NCBI GenBank assembly: GCA_018466975.1
Contig: CM031561.1
Coordinates: forward strand, 2,046,001-2,110,000
Reading direction: 5' to 3'
Length of the DNA: 64,000 nt
Source: Sparassis latifolia
Taxonomy: Eukaryota; Basidiomycota; Agaricomycetes; Polyporales; Sparassidaceae
The notes beneath the pieces are model-generated. The model saw only the letters and a program-made list of their open reading frames with translations, had not been told where the DNA came from and made no database searches. Positions 44,262 through 57,662 of the stretch are shown here, one piece after another. Positions within the stretch are counted from its first letter, which is position 1. The number at the start of each line of letters is the position of its first letter. The position numbers were made by a program, and so were the translations under genes.

Positions 44262-47200
44262 TAGTGCAGAGCAAGGGTTATGACAACCCATGAGGGTCAT
44301 GGGTAAGGGTATCCACGGGTACGGGTAGGGGTCACGGTCTGCTGACCCTTAATACTCGCCACGTACCTGTAGGCATTAATTAGTCTTAGACTTTGCCCGA
44401 TCTGTCGCACAAGTGCACATGGCCTAAAACCTTATTTCATAAGCTACATACTGCATATGGATTGACTACATAAAGGTGAAAGAAACCCGAGCAACGGTAC
44501 CATCACCATCATGCTGAAACATCGTGGAAGTCAATCAAAGAACACACAAAGGAAGAAGCAGTGCATTGACAGCCAGGATCCCGATGCAGCTCCATCTGCG
44601 CCCGACCGGAGATTGCACCCCAAGGATGTCGAACCACCGAAATGCGATCGTCGGGCGCATGTTGAGGACGCAGATGATGATGATGATGATGATGTCGAAC
44701 CACCGAAACGCAACCGATGTGCACATGTTGAGGATGCAGATGATGATGATGATGTTGTCAAGATCTTCGAGTCTGATAATGAGGCCACGGAGAAGGTCCG
44801 GGCAAAGAAGAAGGAATTGATGACACCTGAGGAAGAGCTGAGTGAGTAACTTATGATAATATCATGACTGAAGATGACTTACCAAGCACACGGACAGGCG
44901 AGATGCAGAAAGACTGGACAGCGACAGCCTATGCTTTCTGTAAGCCTGAAGTCACTATTGAGACAGATAAGGCGGGCGTACGTGGACATGTTTTTTGTTG
45001 CGCGAACCACGGCTGCAAGATGAAGGTGAAGCGATGGCTTGATAAAGGAGATCAAATGTCGACGGGGAACATGCGTAGACATATTCGGAAGTGCTGGGGT
45101 GAGGAGGCTTTGGCAGCGGCTGATGAGATGAACATGGCGGCCGATGCGCACCCATCTATTGAGAAGTTCAGACGGTCAGGAGATATCACCGTGGCATTCG
45201 AGCGCAAAGAGAAAGGGAAGGTAACTTACTCTGTGTGCCAGCACACACGCACCGAGACCCGGTGAGTTCCAGTGAATGCCAGTCGGGTCTGTTGGTGGCT
45301 GAATGCAGTATGCCAGGGCGGAGATTGTGCGCTGGGTCTCGGAAAGCCTTCGCCCATTCACGATCATTGAGGATCATGCATACCAGTCTTTGATGAAAAC
45401 GGGTCAGCCAGAATATTGGATCCCCTCGTGCTGGACGGTAGCACGAGATGTGCACAAAGTATTCGCATGCTGTTGGGCACATGTCGCGAAGATGCTGCAG
45501 GTCAGTGATCAGTATGCAAGAAGGGGTAAGTCTGACACTCACCTGCAGGAGTACGATGGCAAGTTGAGCTTCGCCACTGATGCTTGGACCTCGCCGAACC
45601 ATAAGGCAATCGTCACGTTCACAGTCCACTTGCAGCATAAGGGCATGCCACTCCGGATGGTCCTCGATGTTGTTGAAGTCGCGGACTCCCATAGTGGTGT
45701 CAACCTTGCCACTGCATTTGCGAAGATGGTGGATGATTTCAAAATTGCTATAAAGGTATGTCAATATTCACCGAGGCACTCAAATTGCGAGGAATTACTC
45801 ACCAGAGGGTTAGATGCTCAGCATCACCATGGACAATGCATCGCCAAATGATGTCATGATTGACAAGCTCGCCGAGTTGATCAAGTCGTTTCAAGGCCAG
45901 GCAAACTGCGCGCGATGTTTCGACCACATCATTAATCTCATGGCCAAAAGCCTACTGCACCAGTTCGACATCCCACAGAATGGAGCTGATGCGACACTCG
46001 ACGACACCAAAAATGCCCTTCGCGAGCTGGCGAAGGATTTGGAACTTGGAGTGGGAGAAGGAGGTGAGAAGGGGGAGCCACCGAATGATATTGAGGGCCT
46101 CCAGGACGAATGCGAGGGGATGTCCATGGAGGATCACGCAGCGCTCGATGCGAGTGTGCGGCCTGTTAAGCTCATTCTTGTTAAGGTGAATTCCATATCA
46201 GATATATTGTGCACTCACCTTGGCTTGACTGCCTTTGCACAGTTGCGTAAGATCGCGTCCGTGATCATACACTCATCAACGAAGCTCTTGCCGGCTTGGT
46301 TGAAGGTGCTGGCAGACTTGGAGCTGGCAGAGAGAAAGATGCCTCGGGATGTCATCACGCGATGGAACTCGACCTTCCGGATGTTGGAATTTGCACTGGA
46401 GTACTGGCTGGCAGACAGAGCGATGGAGCTGCGAAGATATGAGATGGACGACGATGAATGGGAGATAGCGAAACAGCTGTGTGACGTCCTCAAGGTGAGT
46501 CACATGTGACTCTCACCACGCCTCCTCCTCACGCCCGCCACCAGGTCTTCAACGACGCAACCTTGTACTTCTCGCGCGACACACCTAGCTTACCCATGGT
46601 CATTCCGGCCATGGATATCATCGATGAGAAGCTGACAAATGACTCTCTCGACTCCGACTGTGAGCCCTGTATCCACGCTGCCCTCGGGATGGCGAAGAAG
46701 ACACTGAATCGCTACTACGACAAGACCGATCTTTCCAACATGTACCGCATCGCAATGAGTGAGTTTCCAATTGGTAGCTTTCAACATCATACACTAAATA
46801 CAATACAACGACAGTGCTACACCCCTCCCACAAACTGCAGTACTTCCAGAATGCCGGTTGGCAGGCAGAATGGATCACGACAGCAAGGGCGCTGGTCCAT
46901 GAAGAGTATGACTGTGCTTATGCGCAACGTGCAGTGAATGTCGAGCCTACTCAGATGAAGCAATCGGAACACATGGTAAGTCCATCCCCATTGTTTGCGA
47001 TTGTGGCTGATTTTGAATGCACACGCGACACGTTCCGTCGCCATCCCCTCAGCCATCTAGCAACATGTTCGACAACCTCCTGAACGCGAATGTCTCCAAG
47101 GGCGAAGACAATCGCGATGAGCTCAAATGCTATCTCGATGCTGACACAGAGCATGTTGATGGTGATGCGCTTGGCTGGTGGTACGTGCGGTGCAAGGAGT

Positions 47201-47710
47201 TCCCTCATCTATCGCGGATGGCCATGAGTTATCTTACTATTCCCGGTAGGTGTCTCCTGATCTCTGATTGCATTACAACCCACTGATGCACTTATCTGCA
47301 GCCACGTCTGTTGACGTTGAGCACATCTTCAGCAAGGGGCACATATTGTTACCACATCTGCAAAATGGTCTCTCCGTGGAGTCTATTCGTGCTCTTCTGT
47401 GTCTTGCGGAGTGAAGCCAACTGGGGTTTGTACATGATACTGATGTCTTGGCTGTTGTCTCTCTCCCTGAGGCTCAAGAGGATGATGATGGCCTTGAGGA
47501 TGGGTGGGATAACATTCTTTGAGATTAGATAGCTCTATACTATGTTGAATGCACCAAAGGTCCACAGATCTACCCTCAGGGTACATAAACCCGTGGGAAC
47601 CTGTGAAATCTGCGGGATACCCGTACCCGTGGGCACGGGTATGATACCCATGCAGGTATGGGTACAGGTACACCTTGGGACACCCAAGGGTACACCCTTG
47701 CTCTGCACTA
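44262..47710 (+). mobile_element. hAT transposon copy 1, near-complete
   Basis: 3,449 bp with inverted ends TAGTGCAGAGCAAGGGT (44262) and, reversed, TAGTGCAGAGCAAGGGT (ending 47710). Subterminal regions are packed with CCCGTACCC/GGGTACGGGT words. It encodes one spliced transposase. The 8 bases outside are CTGCACGC on the left and CTGCGTAG on the right; they share only CTGC, so a clean target duplication is not present. Copy 2 at 51175 lies in the opposite orientation. Confidence 0.92.
44511..47522 (+). CDS. hAT transposase (copy 1)
   Basis: The ATG at 44511 is followed by an acidic N-terminus with a short internal duplication (DVEPPK..R.HVEDADDDDD twice). A BED-like zinc finger follows (VFCCANHGCK ... 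NMRRHIRKC). RNase H-fold catalytic motifs are LSFATDAWTSPNHKAIV (first Asp) and MLSITMDNASPNDVMID (second Asp). The helical insertion domain contains NCARCFDHIINLMAKSLL and PRDVITRWNSTFRMLEFALE. The C-terminal hATC dimerisation domain reads DALGWWYVRCKEFPHLSRMA, then TSVDVEHIFSKGHILLPHLQ and IRALLCLAEW, with the stop at 47520-47522. Roughly eight short GT-AG introns interrupt it. All domains appear readable, so it may be functional. One caveat is a six-residue loss before DRAMELRRYE compared with copy 2. It would move both copies and related short elements with TAGTG ends. Confidence 0.85.
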
Positions 47711-48685
47711 CTGCGTAGTACTGTGGATACCTTTTGTATAAGTAGTGGACCTCATCGAGCTGGATCCCCATCTCGACCTGGTTACCATTAAACCAGCTTT
47801 TCACTTGCCTTTGACTGAGGTTGACCATTAGTAGCAGACAGCTACTGCGAGTGATAAGAACAAACTCTGATCGACCTTCAGTGCGAGGACATCACCAGAA
47901 GTGTCTCTTGAACAGACTTGTGTCTTAGACTAAGATCTTGTCTCATGACGACTCAACTTGACGCTTATGTTTCACTGCCGCGTAACATTAGGTCGAGATC
48001 TTATTACTCTCCGTGACTTCCCAAAGTCTAACAACAAACTACAGACCAGACCAAACCTTGAAGACTAAACGATACACCCGATTTGATTGCTAAAGCACTG
48101 CTTGAGATTACTCTGTAATCAAGGTAGCTGAAGGGATAGACTGATCACTCATCTTCAGAGAGGGGTCTGTCCGAGAGACCAATAGGCCGAGGAGGCTGAG
48201 GTAATCACTTGAGCAATCAGCAAAAAAGTGTATCAGTTTGAAGACAGAAGACACTCTATGGGCTTATTAGCTGACGACGAATGAACCCACTTAGTTGAGG
48301 ACGGTGTGCAGTCTACGTGTAGATGTAGGTCACACAGAAGAATTTATCCACGCTGGATTTGAACTTTATCAACCTGACTGCTCTTCCCAAGCAGTACATC
48401 GATCTCCTCCCATCTCAGGCAGAGTGGGACGCACAGAGGAATGTACACATTTTAAACGGATGACCTTTATTCATCAGACCAGATCAACACATTGATCACC
48501 CAGGTGGGGACTACAAAGCAAATCTACCTCATAACGTTGGAGAGTTTGTATTACGACATATCGCAGACAGTGGTATACCAATCTCTTATCAAGGAGAAAG
48601 ACCAGACGCCCCTTGGAACCTCCCTGTCCAGAATCCCATACCCCAACCAACTCTTGCACCAATTGTACCCATTGACATATCACCA
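47711..48685. other. Leader-like sequence of a decayed LTR retrotransposon
   Basis: No intact gene. The stretch before 48686 reads, with frame changes, toward a Gag start ([20 protein letters not shown]), so it is probably the 5' leader and first codons of the Ty3-type element annotated next. An LTR boundary could not be fixed. Confidence 0.45.
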
Positions 48686-49380
<695 letters not shown>

Positions 49381-50218
49381 CTCACGCTTATCCCTGGATG
49401 AACGATGAGACGCTCCCAGACCTCCTGGCCTCTAAAAATGCATTTTCCAGTGATCGCTCATACCTCACTACTCTAGCTCTTAGCCTCCGAGATGCATCCG
49501 ACCCTTTCACGACCTTATGCAAACTTTGGTGGCTTTGTTCGACTTCGCTCAATTTCTCGCGACTTCTCTCCGAGATTCGACATTTTTTCATCACTCATAC
49601 GCCACTCTTGCATCTCCCTGCTGTCAGATACCACTTATCCATTGTCCTTTGGCCTAGTCTGATGCACCCTGGCTGATTTTCTTCTAAGTCCGTACTTTCC
49701 CGATGTCGCACCAACTTACTGGTTCATCGCGCTGACTTATCGGTGTTGCACAATGGTCGCGACCTCTTCCTTTGCAAATCCCATTCCCTTTATCGTTCGA
49801 CCTTCCCCTTCAAGACTCCTACCTTCGTGCTGGACCAGAGATGCCGTTAGAGTGTTCCATGTGGTTCAGGACAAGTAGCATATGTTTTCTTTCCATTTCC
49901 CTCTACTTTACCATTCTTTTCCATCGCTAACGTATGACATTCACCTCTCCACTCCCTTTACCTATTTTTCCATTGGTCCTAGACCATTGCAACTCTTTCC
50001 GATGTCAGGATCCATTTTCCGACATTTTGCGACTTTCGCATTTCACCTCTCCCATTTTCCCCTCTATAAATAGCTGCTATATCTACATCGATTATCATCG
50101 AAGACCAGTAGGAGACTTCCCCCTTCACTTCAGATCACCGAGAAACTGTGTTTACTGCGATAGCGACTTCGAACTGCGATATACCCCACTGCGACATAGC
50201 GACATAGCGAGACTGCTA
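49381..50218. other. Pyrimidine-rich sequence with a TATA box, possible LTR
   Basis: No gene. Long C/T-rich stretches lead to CTCTATAAATAGCTGC at about 50060, a strong TATA box, followed by short GCGA/GCGATA repeats. This could be the U3-R part of an LTR of the dead Ty3-type element; no matching second copy is in the window. Confidence 0.4.
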
Positions 50219-50220
50219 TA

Positions 50221-50495
50221 CTGTATCATTACGACCACTCTGGTGTTGGGTGTGACATGTGACCAGAAGTTTCAGTCCGGCGCCACAGTGGGCAGCTCAG
50301 AGATATGTGACATGTTGACCTGACGGCGCTGCAGGTGGCAAAAAATGGGTATAGGAGGCCCGGAAAGCCCGAAAACTGGTGTGACACGCCGCTGTCAGGC
50401 GGCGGAAAGCCCAGTGACACTGTGACACTGGTCAAATACTGGCAGGGATGGGGGCCATGTTATGCGTGACCGCTGGAGTGGTCATAATGATACAG
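50221..50495. mobile_element. MITE with 20-bp inverted ends and TA target duplication
   Basis: The left end is CTGTATCATTACGACCACTC and the reversed right end is CTGTATCATTATGACCACTC, one mismatch in 20. Each end is bounded by TA (50219-50220 and 50496-50497), as for Tc1/mariner-type insertion. It is 275 bp with no reading frame. Its ends differ from those of the TA-flanked MITE at 16.3 kb, so a different family is involved. Confidence 0.85.
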
Positions 50496-50603
50496 TACTT
50501 CGAGACTGCATACTGCGACTGCAATAGCAAACTGCAACACTGCGATAGTGACATAGCAATATAGCGATATACCACCTGCATTAGTCTTAATCCGACTTTT
50601 GTG

Positions 50604-50672
50604 TTAGACTGACCATGTGATAAGGACTGACCATGTGATAGTGTGATAGGTTAGACTGACCATGTGATAAGG
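50604..50672. repeat. Short tandem repeat ACTGACCATGTGATA, three copies
   Basis: Copies start at 50608, 50626 and 50655, two of them inside TTAGACTGACCATGTGATAA. A small local duplication. Confidence 0.8.
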
Positions 50673-50689
50673 TCTCGCCCCCCATTACA

Positions 50690-51174
50690 CTTTTTTACAG
50701 TCCATTTCGCCCTGAGAAAAATTCTATTCAACAGCGAAGACCCCCATCAAGAAATCAAGAACCTTAACTTGCCACCCAATGGCAAGTCAAGGCCCCAAAA
50801 ACACACGGATAACACACTCCCAGTCAAGACAGGCAGAGCACGTGGCTCTGGCAGATGTGGCCGAGCGCACCCCATGATGGCGTGCATGCGGACACTGGCA
50901 TGCCAGCCCCAGAAATAACGGACCATGGGCAAGAACTGGCATCACCAGCCCCATGATCCCCTACTCTATCGTACGTTGAACCCACATGCTCAACACGAGG
51001 AGGCCGAACGGACAAACAGCGGTGGGAATCCGCCTCTGATCGTACAGCTGTGGTTCCCACCATTGTATTACAATTGCCCACAACACTGGGGAGGCCATTG
51101 TGCACAACTCACCAGCCATTGTAATTGTAATAACACTAGGCACATTGTAATATAATGGCAATTACAATGCTGGC
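50690..51174. other. Intergenic, no gene seen
   Basis: About 480 bases between the short repeat and hAT copy 2. Related ATTGTAATTGTAAT/ATTACAAT words occur in both orientations at 51064-51170 and could form weak hairpins. No open frame is supported. Confidence 0.35.
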
Positions 51175-54100
51175 TAGTGCAGAGCAAGGGTGTACCCTCG
51201 GGTGTCCCAAGGTGTACCTGTACCCATACCTGCATGGGTATCATACCCGTGCCCACGGGTACGGGTATCCCACAGATTTCACAGGTTCCCACGGGTTTAT
51301 GTACCCTGAGGGTAGATCTGTGGACCTTTGGTGCATTCAACATAGTATAGAGCTATCTAATCTCAAAGAATGTTATCCCACCCATCCTCAAGGCCATCAT
51401 CATCCTCTTGAGCCTCAGGGAGAGAGACAACAGCCAAGACATCAGTATCATGTAGAAACCCCAGTTGGCTTCACTCCGCAAGACACAGAAGAGCACGAAT
51501 AGACTCCACGGAGAGACCATTTTGCAGATGTGGTAACAATATGTGCCCCTTGCTGAAGATGTGCTCAACGTCAACAGACGTGGCTGCAGATAAGTGCATC
51601 AGTGGGTTGTAATGCAATCAGAGATCAGGAGACACCTACCGGGAATAGTAAGATAACTCATGGCCATCTGCGATAGATGAGGGAACTTCTTGCACCGCAC
51701 GTACCACCAGCCAAGCGCATCACCATCAACATGCTCTGTGTCAGCATCGAGATAGCATTTGAGCTCATCGCGATTGTCTTTGCCCTTGGAGACATTCGCA
51801 TTCAGGAGGTTGTCGAACATGTTGCTAGATGGCTGAGGGGATGGCGACAGAACGTGTCGCGTGTGCATTCGAAATCAGCCACAATCGCAAACAATGGGGA
51901 TGGACTTACCATGTGTTCCGATTGCTTCATCTGAGTAGGCTTGACATTCACTGCACATTGCGCATAAGCACAGTCATACTCTTCATGGACCAGCGCCCTT
52001 GCTGTCGTGATCCATTCTGCCTGCCAATCGGCATTCTGGAAGTACTGCAGTTTGTGGGAGGGGTGTAGCACTGTCGTTGTATTGTATTTAGTGTATGATG
52101 TTGAAAGCTACCAATTGGAAACTCACCCATTGCGATGCGGTACATGTTGGAAAGATCGGTCTTGTCGTAGTAGCGATTCAGTGTCTTCTTCGCCATCCCG
52201 AGGGCAGCGCAGATACAGGGCTCATAGTCGGAGTCGAGAGAGTCATTTGTCAGCTTCTCATCGATGATATCCATGGCCGGAATGACCATAGGTAAGCTAG
52301 GTGTGTCGTGCGAGAAGTACAAGGTTGCGTCGTTGAAGACCTGGTGGCGGGCGTGAGGAGGAGGCATGGTGAGAGTCACATGTGACTCACCTTGAGGACG
52401 TCACACAGCTGTTTTGCTATCTCCCATTCATCGTCGTCCATCTCATATCTTCGCAGCTCCATCGCTCTGTCTCCTGTCATCTCATCGACTGCCAGCCAGT
52501 ACTCCAGTGCAAATTCCAACATCCGGAAGGTCGAGTTCCATCGCGTGATGACATCCCGAGGCATCTTTCTCTCTGCCAGCTCCAAGTCTGCCAGCACCTT
52601 CAACCAAGCTGGCAAGAGCTTCGTTGATGAGTGTATGATCACGGACGCGATCTTACGCAACTGTGCAAAGGCAGTCAAGCCAAGGTGAGTGCACAATATA
52701 TCTGATATGGAATTCACCTTAACAAGAATGAGCTTAACAGGCTGCACACTCGCATCGAGCGCTGCGTGATCCTCCATGGACATCCCCTCGCATTCGTCCT
52801 GAAGGCCCTCAATATCATTCGGTGGCTCCCCCTTCTCACCTCCTTCTCCCACTCCAAGTTCCAAATCCTTCGCCAGCTCGCGAAGGGCATTTTTGGTGTC
52901 GTCGAGTGTCGCATCAGCTCCATTCTGTGGGATGTCAAACTGGCGCAGCAGGCTCTTGGCCATGAGATTAATGATGTGGTCGAAACATCGCGCGCAGTTT
53001 GCCTGGCCTTGAAACGACTTGATCAACTCGGCGAGCTCATCGATCATGACATTATTTGGCGACACATTGTCCACGGTGATGCTGAGCATCTAACCCTCTG
53101 GTGAGTAATTCCTCGCAATTTGAGTGCCTCGGTGAATATTGACATACCTTTATAGCAATTTTGAAATCATCCACCATCTTCGCAAATGCAGTGGCAAGGT
53201 TGACGCCACTATGGGAGTCCGCGACTTCAACAACATCGAGGACCATCCGGAGTGGCATGCCCTTATGCTGCAAGTGGACTGTGAACGTGACGATTGCCTT
53301 ATGGTTCGGCGAGGTCCAAGCATCAGTGGCGAAGCTCAACTCGCCATCGTACTCCTGCAGGTGAGTGTCAGACTTACCCCTTCTTGCATACTGATCACTG
53401 ACCTGCAGCATCTTCGCGACATGTGCCCAACAGCATGCGAATACTTTGTGCACATCTCGTGCTACCGTCCAGCACGAGGGGATCCAATATTCTGGCTGAC
53501 CCGTTTTCATCAAAGACTGGTATGCATGATCCTCAATGATCGTGAATGGGCGAAGGCTTTCCGAGACCCAGCGCACAATCTCCGCCCTGGCATACTGCAT
53601 TCAGCCACCAACAGACCCGACTGGCATTCACTGGAACTCACCGGGTCTCGGTGCGTGTGTGCTGGCACACAGAGTAAGTTACCTTCCCTTTCTCTTTGCG
53701 CTCGAATGCCACGGTGATATCTCCTGACCATCTGAACTTCTCAATAGATGGGTGCGCATCGGCCGCCGTGTTCATCTCATCAGCCACTGCCAAAGCCTCC
53801 TCACCCCAGCACTTCCGGATATGTCTACGCATGTTCCCCGTCGACATTTGATCTCCTTTATCAAGCCATCGCTTCACCTTCATCTTGCAGCCGTGGTTCG
53901 CGCAACAAAAAACATGTCCACGTACGCCCACCTTATCTGTCTCAATAGTGACTTCAGGCTTACAGAAAGCATAGGCTGTCGCTGTCCAGTCTTTCTGCAT
54001 CTCGCCTGTCCGTGTGCTTGGTAAGTCATCTTCAGTCATGATATTATCATAAGTTACTCACTCAGCTCTTCCTCAGGTGTCATCAATTCCTTCTTCTTTG

Positions 54101-54442
54101 CCCGGACCTTCTCCGTGGCCTCATTATCAGACTCGAAGATCTTGACAACATCATCATCATCATCTGCATCCTCAACATGTGCACATCGGTTGCGTTTCGG
54201 TGGTTCGACATCTCAGCATGATGGTGATGGTACCGTTGCTCGGGTTTCTTTCACCCATGTGCATATGCAGTATGTAGCTTATGAAATGTGCATGTGCAAC
54301 AGATCGGGCAAAGTCTAAGACTAATTAATGCCTACAGGTACGTGGCGGGTATTAAGGGTCAGCAGACCGTGACCCCTACCCGTACCCGTGGATACCCTTA
54401 CCCATGACCCTCATGGGTTGTCATAACCCTTGCTCTGCACTA
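51175..54442 (-). mobile_element. hAT transposon copy 2, inverted
   Basis: 3,268 bp with the same 17-bp inverted ends as copy 1, in opposite orientation. Compared with copy 1 it lacks 173 bp near the start of the transposase and has 18 extra bases in the middle; otherwise differences are scattered single bases. The flanking bases (ATGCTGGC left, GCGTGCAG right) do not form a target duplication. Beyond its 5' end, 122 bases match those outside copy 1. Confidence 0.92.
51363..54239 (-). pseudogene. hAT transposase (copy 2), N-terminal frame broken
   Basis: Matches the copy 1 transposase exon by exon on the minus strand down to the stop at 51363-51365. The zinc finger, catalytic Asp motifs (SFATDAWTSPNHKA; SITVDNVSPNNVMID) and hATC domain are all readable. 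The 173-bp loss falls seven bases after the shared ATG, shifting the frame so that the original start now runs into a stop. A shorter protein could begin at the internal ATG at 54039 (MTEDDLPSTRTGEM), which keeps all catalytic parts. It retains LAVDEMTGDRAMEL where copy 1 lost six residues, so copy 1 is not simply the parent of copy 2. Either protein might act on both elements. Confidence 0.75.
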
Positions 54443-54564
54443 GCGTGCAGCATGCGCATGTCCTCTCGCATGTTTCCTTCCATTCACCGAGGCTGGCCGG
54501 GGACTCGCGCTCGTGCGACGTGCGTGGACAGATTAGGCAGGAGGGACTGTCAATGGACTGTAAT
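54443..54564 (-). repeat. 122-bp flank shared with 44140-44261
   Basis: The sequence outside the 5' end of hAT copy 2 (GCGTGCAGCATGCGCATGTC onward to GGACTGTAAT) is the reverse complement of the sequence outside the 5' end of copy 1. Similarity stops at 44140 and 54564. It shows that the two hAT elements were duplicated together with flank. Confidence 0.9.
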
Positions 54565-54618
54565 TCCGCGGGTGACCCGTGTGACGAGACCGTCAATCTG
54601 GCGGAGGAAGGGTTGTCA

Positions 54619-54903
54619 GAATGTCTGGTGAAAATTGTATAGAGGGGGGGGGTATGTAACGCTCTCCCCACTGTAGCTCCTGCACAACTCGTGTCACACT
54701 TGTCGTCCCGCATGTACCTGTGCATCCCCTGACCTCCGCTGGAAAATTTTGTTCATGTATGCCACCATATGTGTACCTTGGACCATATTTGAGGCATTGT
54801 GACCTGCGAATGTGCCGCGCTCAGGTTCGGATGTTTCGAGTTTTGGCTGAGGTCACGCCCATGTGACATACCCCCCCCTCTATACAATTTTCACCAGACG
54901 TTC
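54619..54903. mobile_element. Short inverted-repeat element with G9/C8 tracts
   Basis: The left end reads GAATGTCTGGTGAAAATTGT and the reversed right end GAACGTCTGGTGAAAATTGT. Similarity then runs through ATAGAGGGGGGG to TATGT, about 38 bp in all. The left copy has nine G and the right copy eight C. The 285-bp element has no frame. No clean flanking duplication is visible (TCA left, TCG right). A further CGTCTGGT word occurs at 54963. It lies 240 bp upstream of the Air1-type gene. Confidence 0.75.
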
Positions 54904-55144
54904 TCGGGAGCGACCCAACATCTTAAACGCCCAATTTGGTAACCGCCAGGTTGCTCACGTGAACGTCTGGTTACGAGACTACTGTGCAGGCAATGTGAAC
55001 TAGAACACCTGCCAGATCGGGTACGTAGGCACTGGAAATTTCCGCTTAAGCGCCTTGTGCTCGTGTTTCCCGCCCATTTCTTGGCTCATTCTCAAGGAGC
55101 TCAGCAGATCACAGTCTGCTTGTATCGTATCTCTTCGATTGACC

Positions 55145-57357
55145 ATGGCTTCTGAAGCGGCAGAGATTATCGACCTCACAGTTACTCCCCCACCGGTATA
55201 TGCTGACCTGGAGGACGAAGAGATCATCCTCGTGAACGAGGAGACTACAACCAATTCGAATGGAAAGCCAAAGAAGCCTCGAAGGAAGAAGGGACGCATG
55301 ACAGAACCTGTTGAAGTTGGTGTTGGAGCGAAGGCCAGTATGAATGGCGTCCTCACGTTAACATTACGAATGGGTGCGATGGAAAGCGGACTCCAGCGGA
55401 GAAGACGCTGGCCAAAAAGTCGCTACTCGAGCGTATGCAAGACGCCAATTCAGTCAATGCCTCTACCAGCGGAAGTGGGGGAGTAGTCAATCTGGAGGAA
55501 TCAGAACGCGGAACGAAAAGGAAGAAGCGAAAGCAGAAGAGAAGTGGGTCGTTGTTACAGGACTCAGAACAATATCAGGGTCGTGGACGACGCTCTCGCT
55601 CACCCGATCGACAGAAGGAAGACAACAGATCATCTAACTCGGCGATAGATGACAATAACTGCGCCTCTTTGTTCTTCGTCGATGTCAATCATTCTGACCT
55701 TCCATCCTCCATGAAACTCAACGAGCAGCAACCAGGGTCTTCGGGGAAAACACCAGAGCAGGAAGAGACACCTATGCTGCTACTTCCGGCGCACGTCTCT
55801 GTGTTCGGCGAAGGTGGCGTGGACCCTGTAGAGATTCTTCCACCATCGAATCCGGTTTCCGACGACGACGACTACATTGAATATCTGGACTATGACGATG
55901 ATCGCAAGGTATGTCGCGCTGTAATCATTATGCAATATTAAGTGTTGACAGTGTGATGCGTGAAGGCTCCGTGGATGAAACGGTATTTCGACCAACCTGA
56001 GGACGAGGAAAAGGTTGCGAAACCGACAAAGATCGTGTGCAAGAATTGTGGGGCAGAAGGCGAGCACAAGACGTACCAGTGCCCCGTCCTAATTGTCAGT
56101 ATGTCAATCCTTCCCATACTCAGTGTTCAAATCTATCAGACGGAAGCTGACTTCACTTGAACTTCCTTCGTCGAAAACAGTGTCTAACGTGTGGCGCACG
56201 AGATGAACACTCCACACGGAGTTGTCCCATCAGTAAGACGTGTTTCACATGCGGTATGAAGGGACATATCAATAAGGTCTGTTCTTTCATGCAGGATCAA
56301 TTGATTCATCGTCTTATTTAGCATCTTGTAACAGACATGTCCCAATCGGTATTCCAGTCGAGCGGGCGTCAGCCAATCTGAATGCGATAGATGTGGTGCA
56401 CGAACACACAACACCAATGTACGGCCACCTAGAGTCGTCATTGTTGCTTATACTGAATGAATACTAGGAATGCCCAACGCTGTGGCGCATGTATGAGTAC
56501 GTTGGCGATTCAGAGCGGCAGACTATCTTAGTTGCCCGAGATGCCAAGAAGACACTGGCGCTAGGACAGGGCGGTGAAGGCTACATCGCCTCTGACGAAT
56601 GGTGTTATAACTGTGGCGCCTGTGGCCATCTAGGAGATGTACGTCCAAGTTACGTTACGCATCGTTGATACCCCATGATGACATGCTATACTTTCAGGAC
56701 TGTAGAGGGCTACCATATGCACCGGATATCCCCCGCGAGCCCTCCGCGTTCGGTTCGTACAATACCGTGTCAGGGCCCTTCTATGACACTTCATCGGCAT
56801 CCAACGAGAAGCGTCCGCCTCGCGACTGGGAAGTTGCGTCTGCGTTCGCTGACGGGTTCGGATTCAATGCACCCATGAATGTCGGCAAACAGGGTCGGCA
56901 GAAGGAGCGGGCGCGGATGGAGATGCGCGCGAAGGAAATTGAAGAGGAGGAGCGGCAGGATGATTGGTTCGCGCGACCAAATGGTCGCAGGAGCGGTGAA
57001 GGTGCTGAAAATGGGCAAGGACAACCCAAAGGATATGCGGGTGGGAAGAAGATAGAGATTGGCCTATCAAGTTCCAACTCAAGGAGAGATAATAGACGGG
57101 ACAGCAGAGATGGGGTTGACCGGCCACGCCTGGTGTATGATGACCTACCCGGACCATCACGAGAAACGGATTCAATACGGTTGCTTGGGGCAGCTACGAA
57201 ACAGTACGATGACCGGTATGGTGACCGGTATAGTGGCAGTCGGCGCGGTCGGTCGAGAGAGCGGGACCGAGGGAAACACTGGGACAGACGGGACGATAGA
57301 CGAGATGAAAGACGGGGAGAGAGAGGGCCGCGGTATCGAGGAGGCTATGCTCGATGA
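55145..57357 (+). CDS. air1: Air1/Air2-type zinc-knuckle protein (TRAMP complex RNA surveillance)
   Basis: Plus-strand gene with several introns. The ATG at 55145 gives MASEAAEIIDLTVTPPP. A small GT-AG intron (about 55338-55395) restores AKATEKTLAKKSLLERMQD. After a basic and an acidic region come KAPWMKRYFDQPEDE and five zinc knuckles: CKNCGAEGEHKTYQC, CLTCGARDEHSTRSC, CFTCGMKGHINKTC, CDRCGARTHNTNEC and CYNCGACGHLGDDC. Splicing is needed to complete the third and fourth. The C-terminus is Arg/Gly/Ser-rich (RDNRRDSRD, SGSRRGRSRERDRGK, RGPRYRGGYAR). Air proteins bridge RNA and the Trf4 poly(A) polymerase in TRAMP, which marks nuclear RNAs for the exosome; that role is inferred from the five-knuckle array. 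The stop is at 57355-57357. Confidence 0.85.
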
Positions 57358-57662
57358 TTGGCCGGCGTCCGTTGTTAGTATTCTTTGCATATATACTTAG
57401 TCTCTGGCTTCCGAGCAAAGGCTTTACTTATATATACGGGCGCATGTCAGAACAAAACTAATATTCGTAACATATGGCGATGCATTATGTACAACCGTGT
57501 GGGAGCAGGCAGGAGGAGCGTATAGTTGATTCTGCTATATACATCAGTACAAAGTATACAAGGATGCCAGTTAAGATACAGGTACCTACGATAGAGCACG
57601 ACCGTGAACGTCAGATTCCCGGAGAATGAATGGAATTCCAGATAGTCAATTGTGGAACTAAT
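57358..57662. other. Convergent 3' regions, no gene seen
   Basis: About 300 bases between the tail of the Air1-type gene and the tail of the next minus-strand gene. No repeat or RNA gene is evident. Confidence 0.4.
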
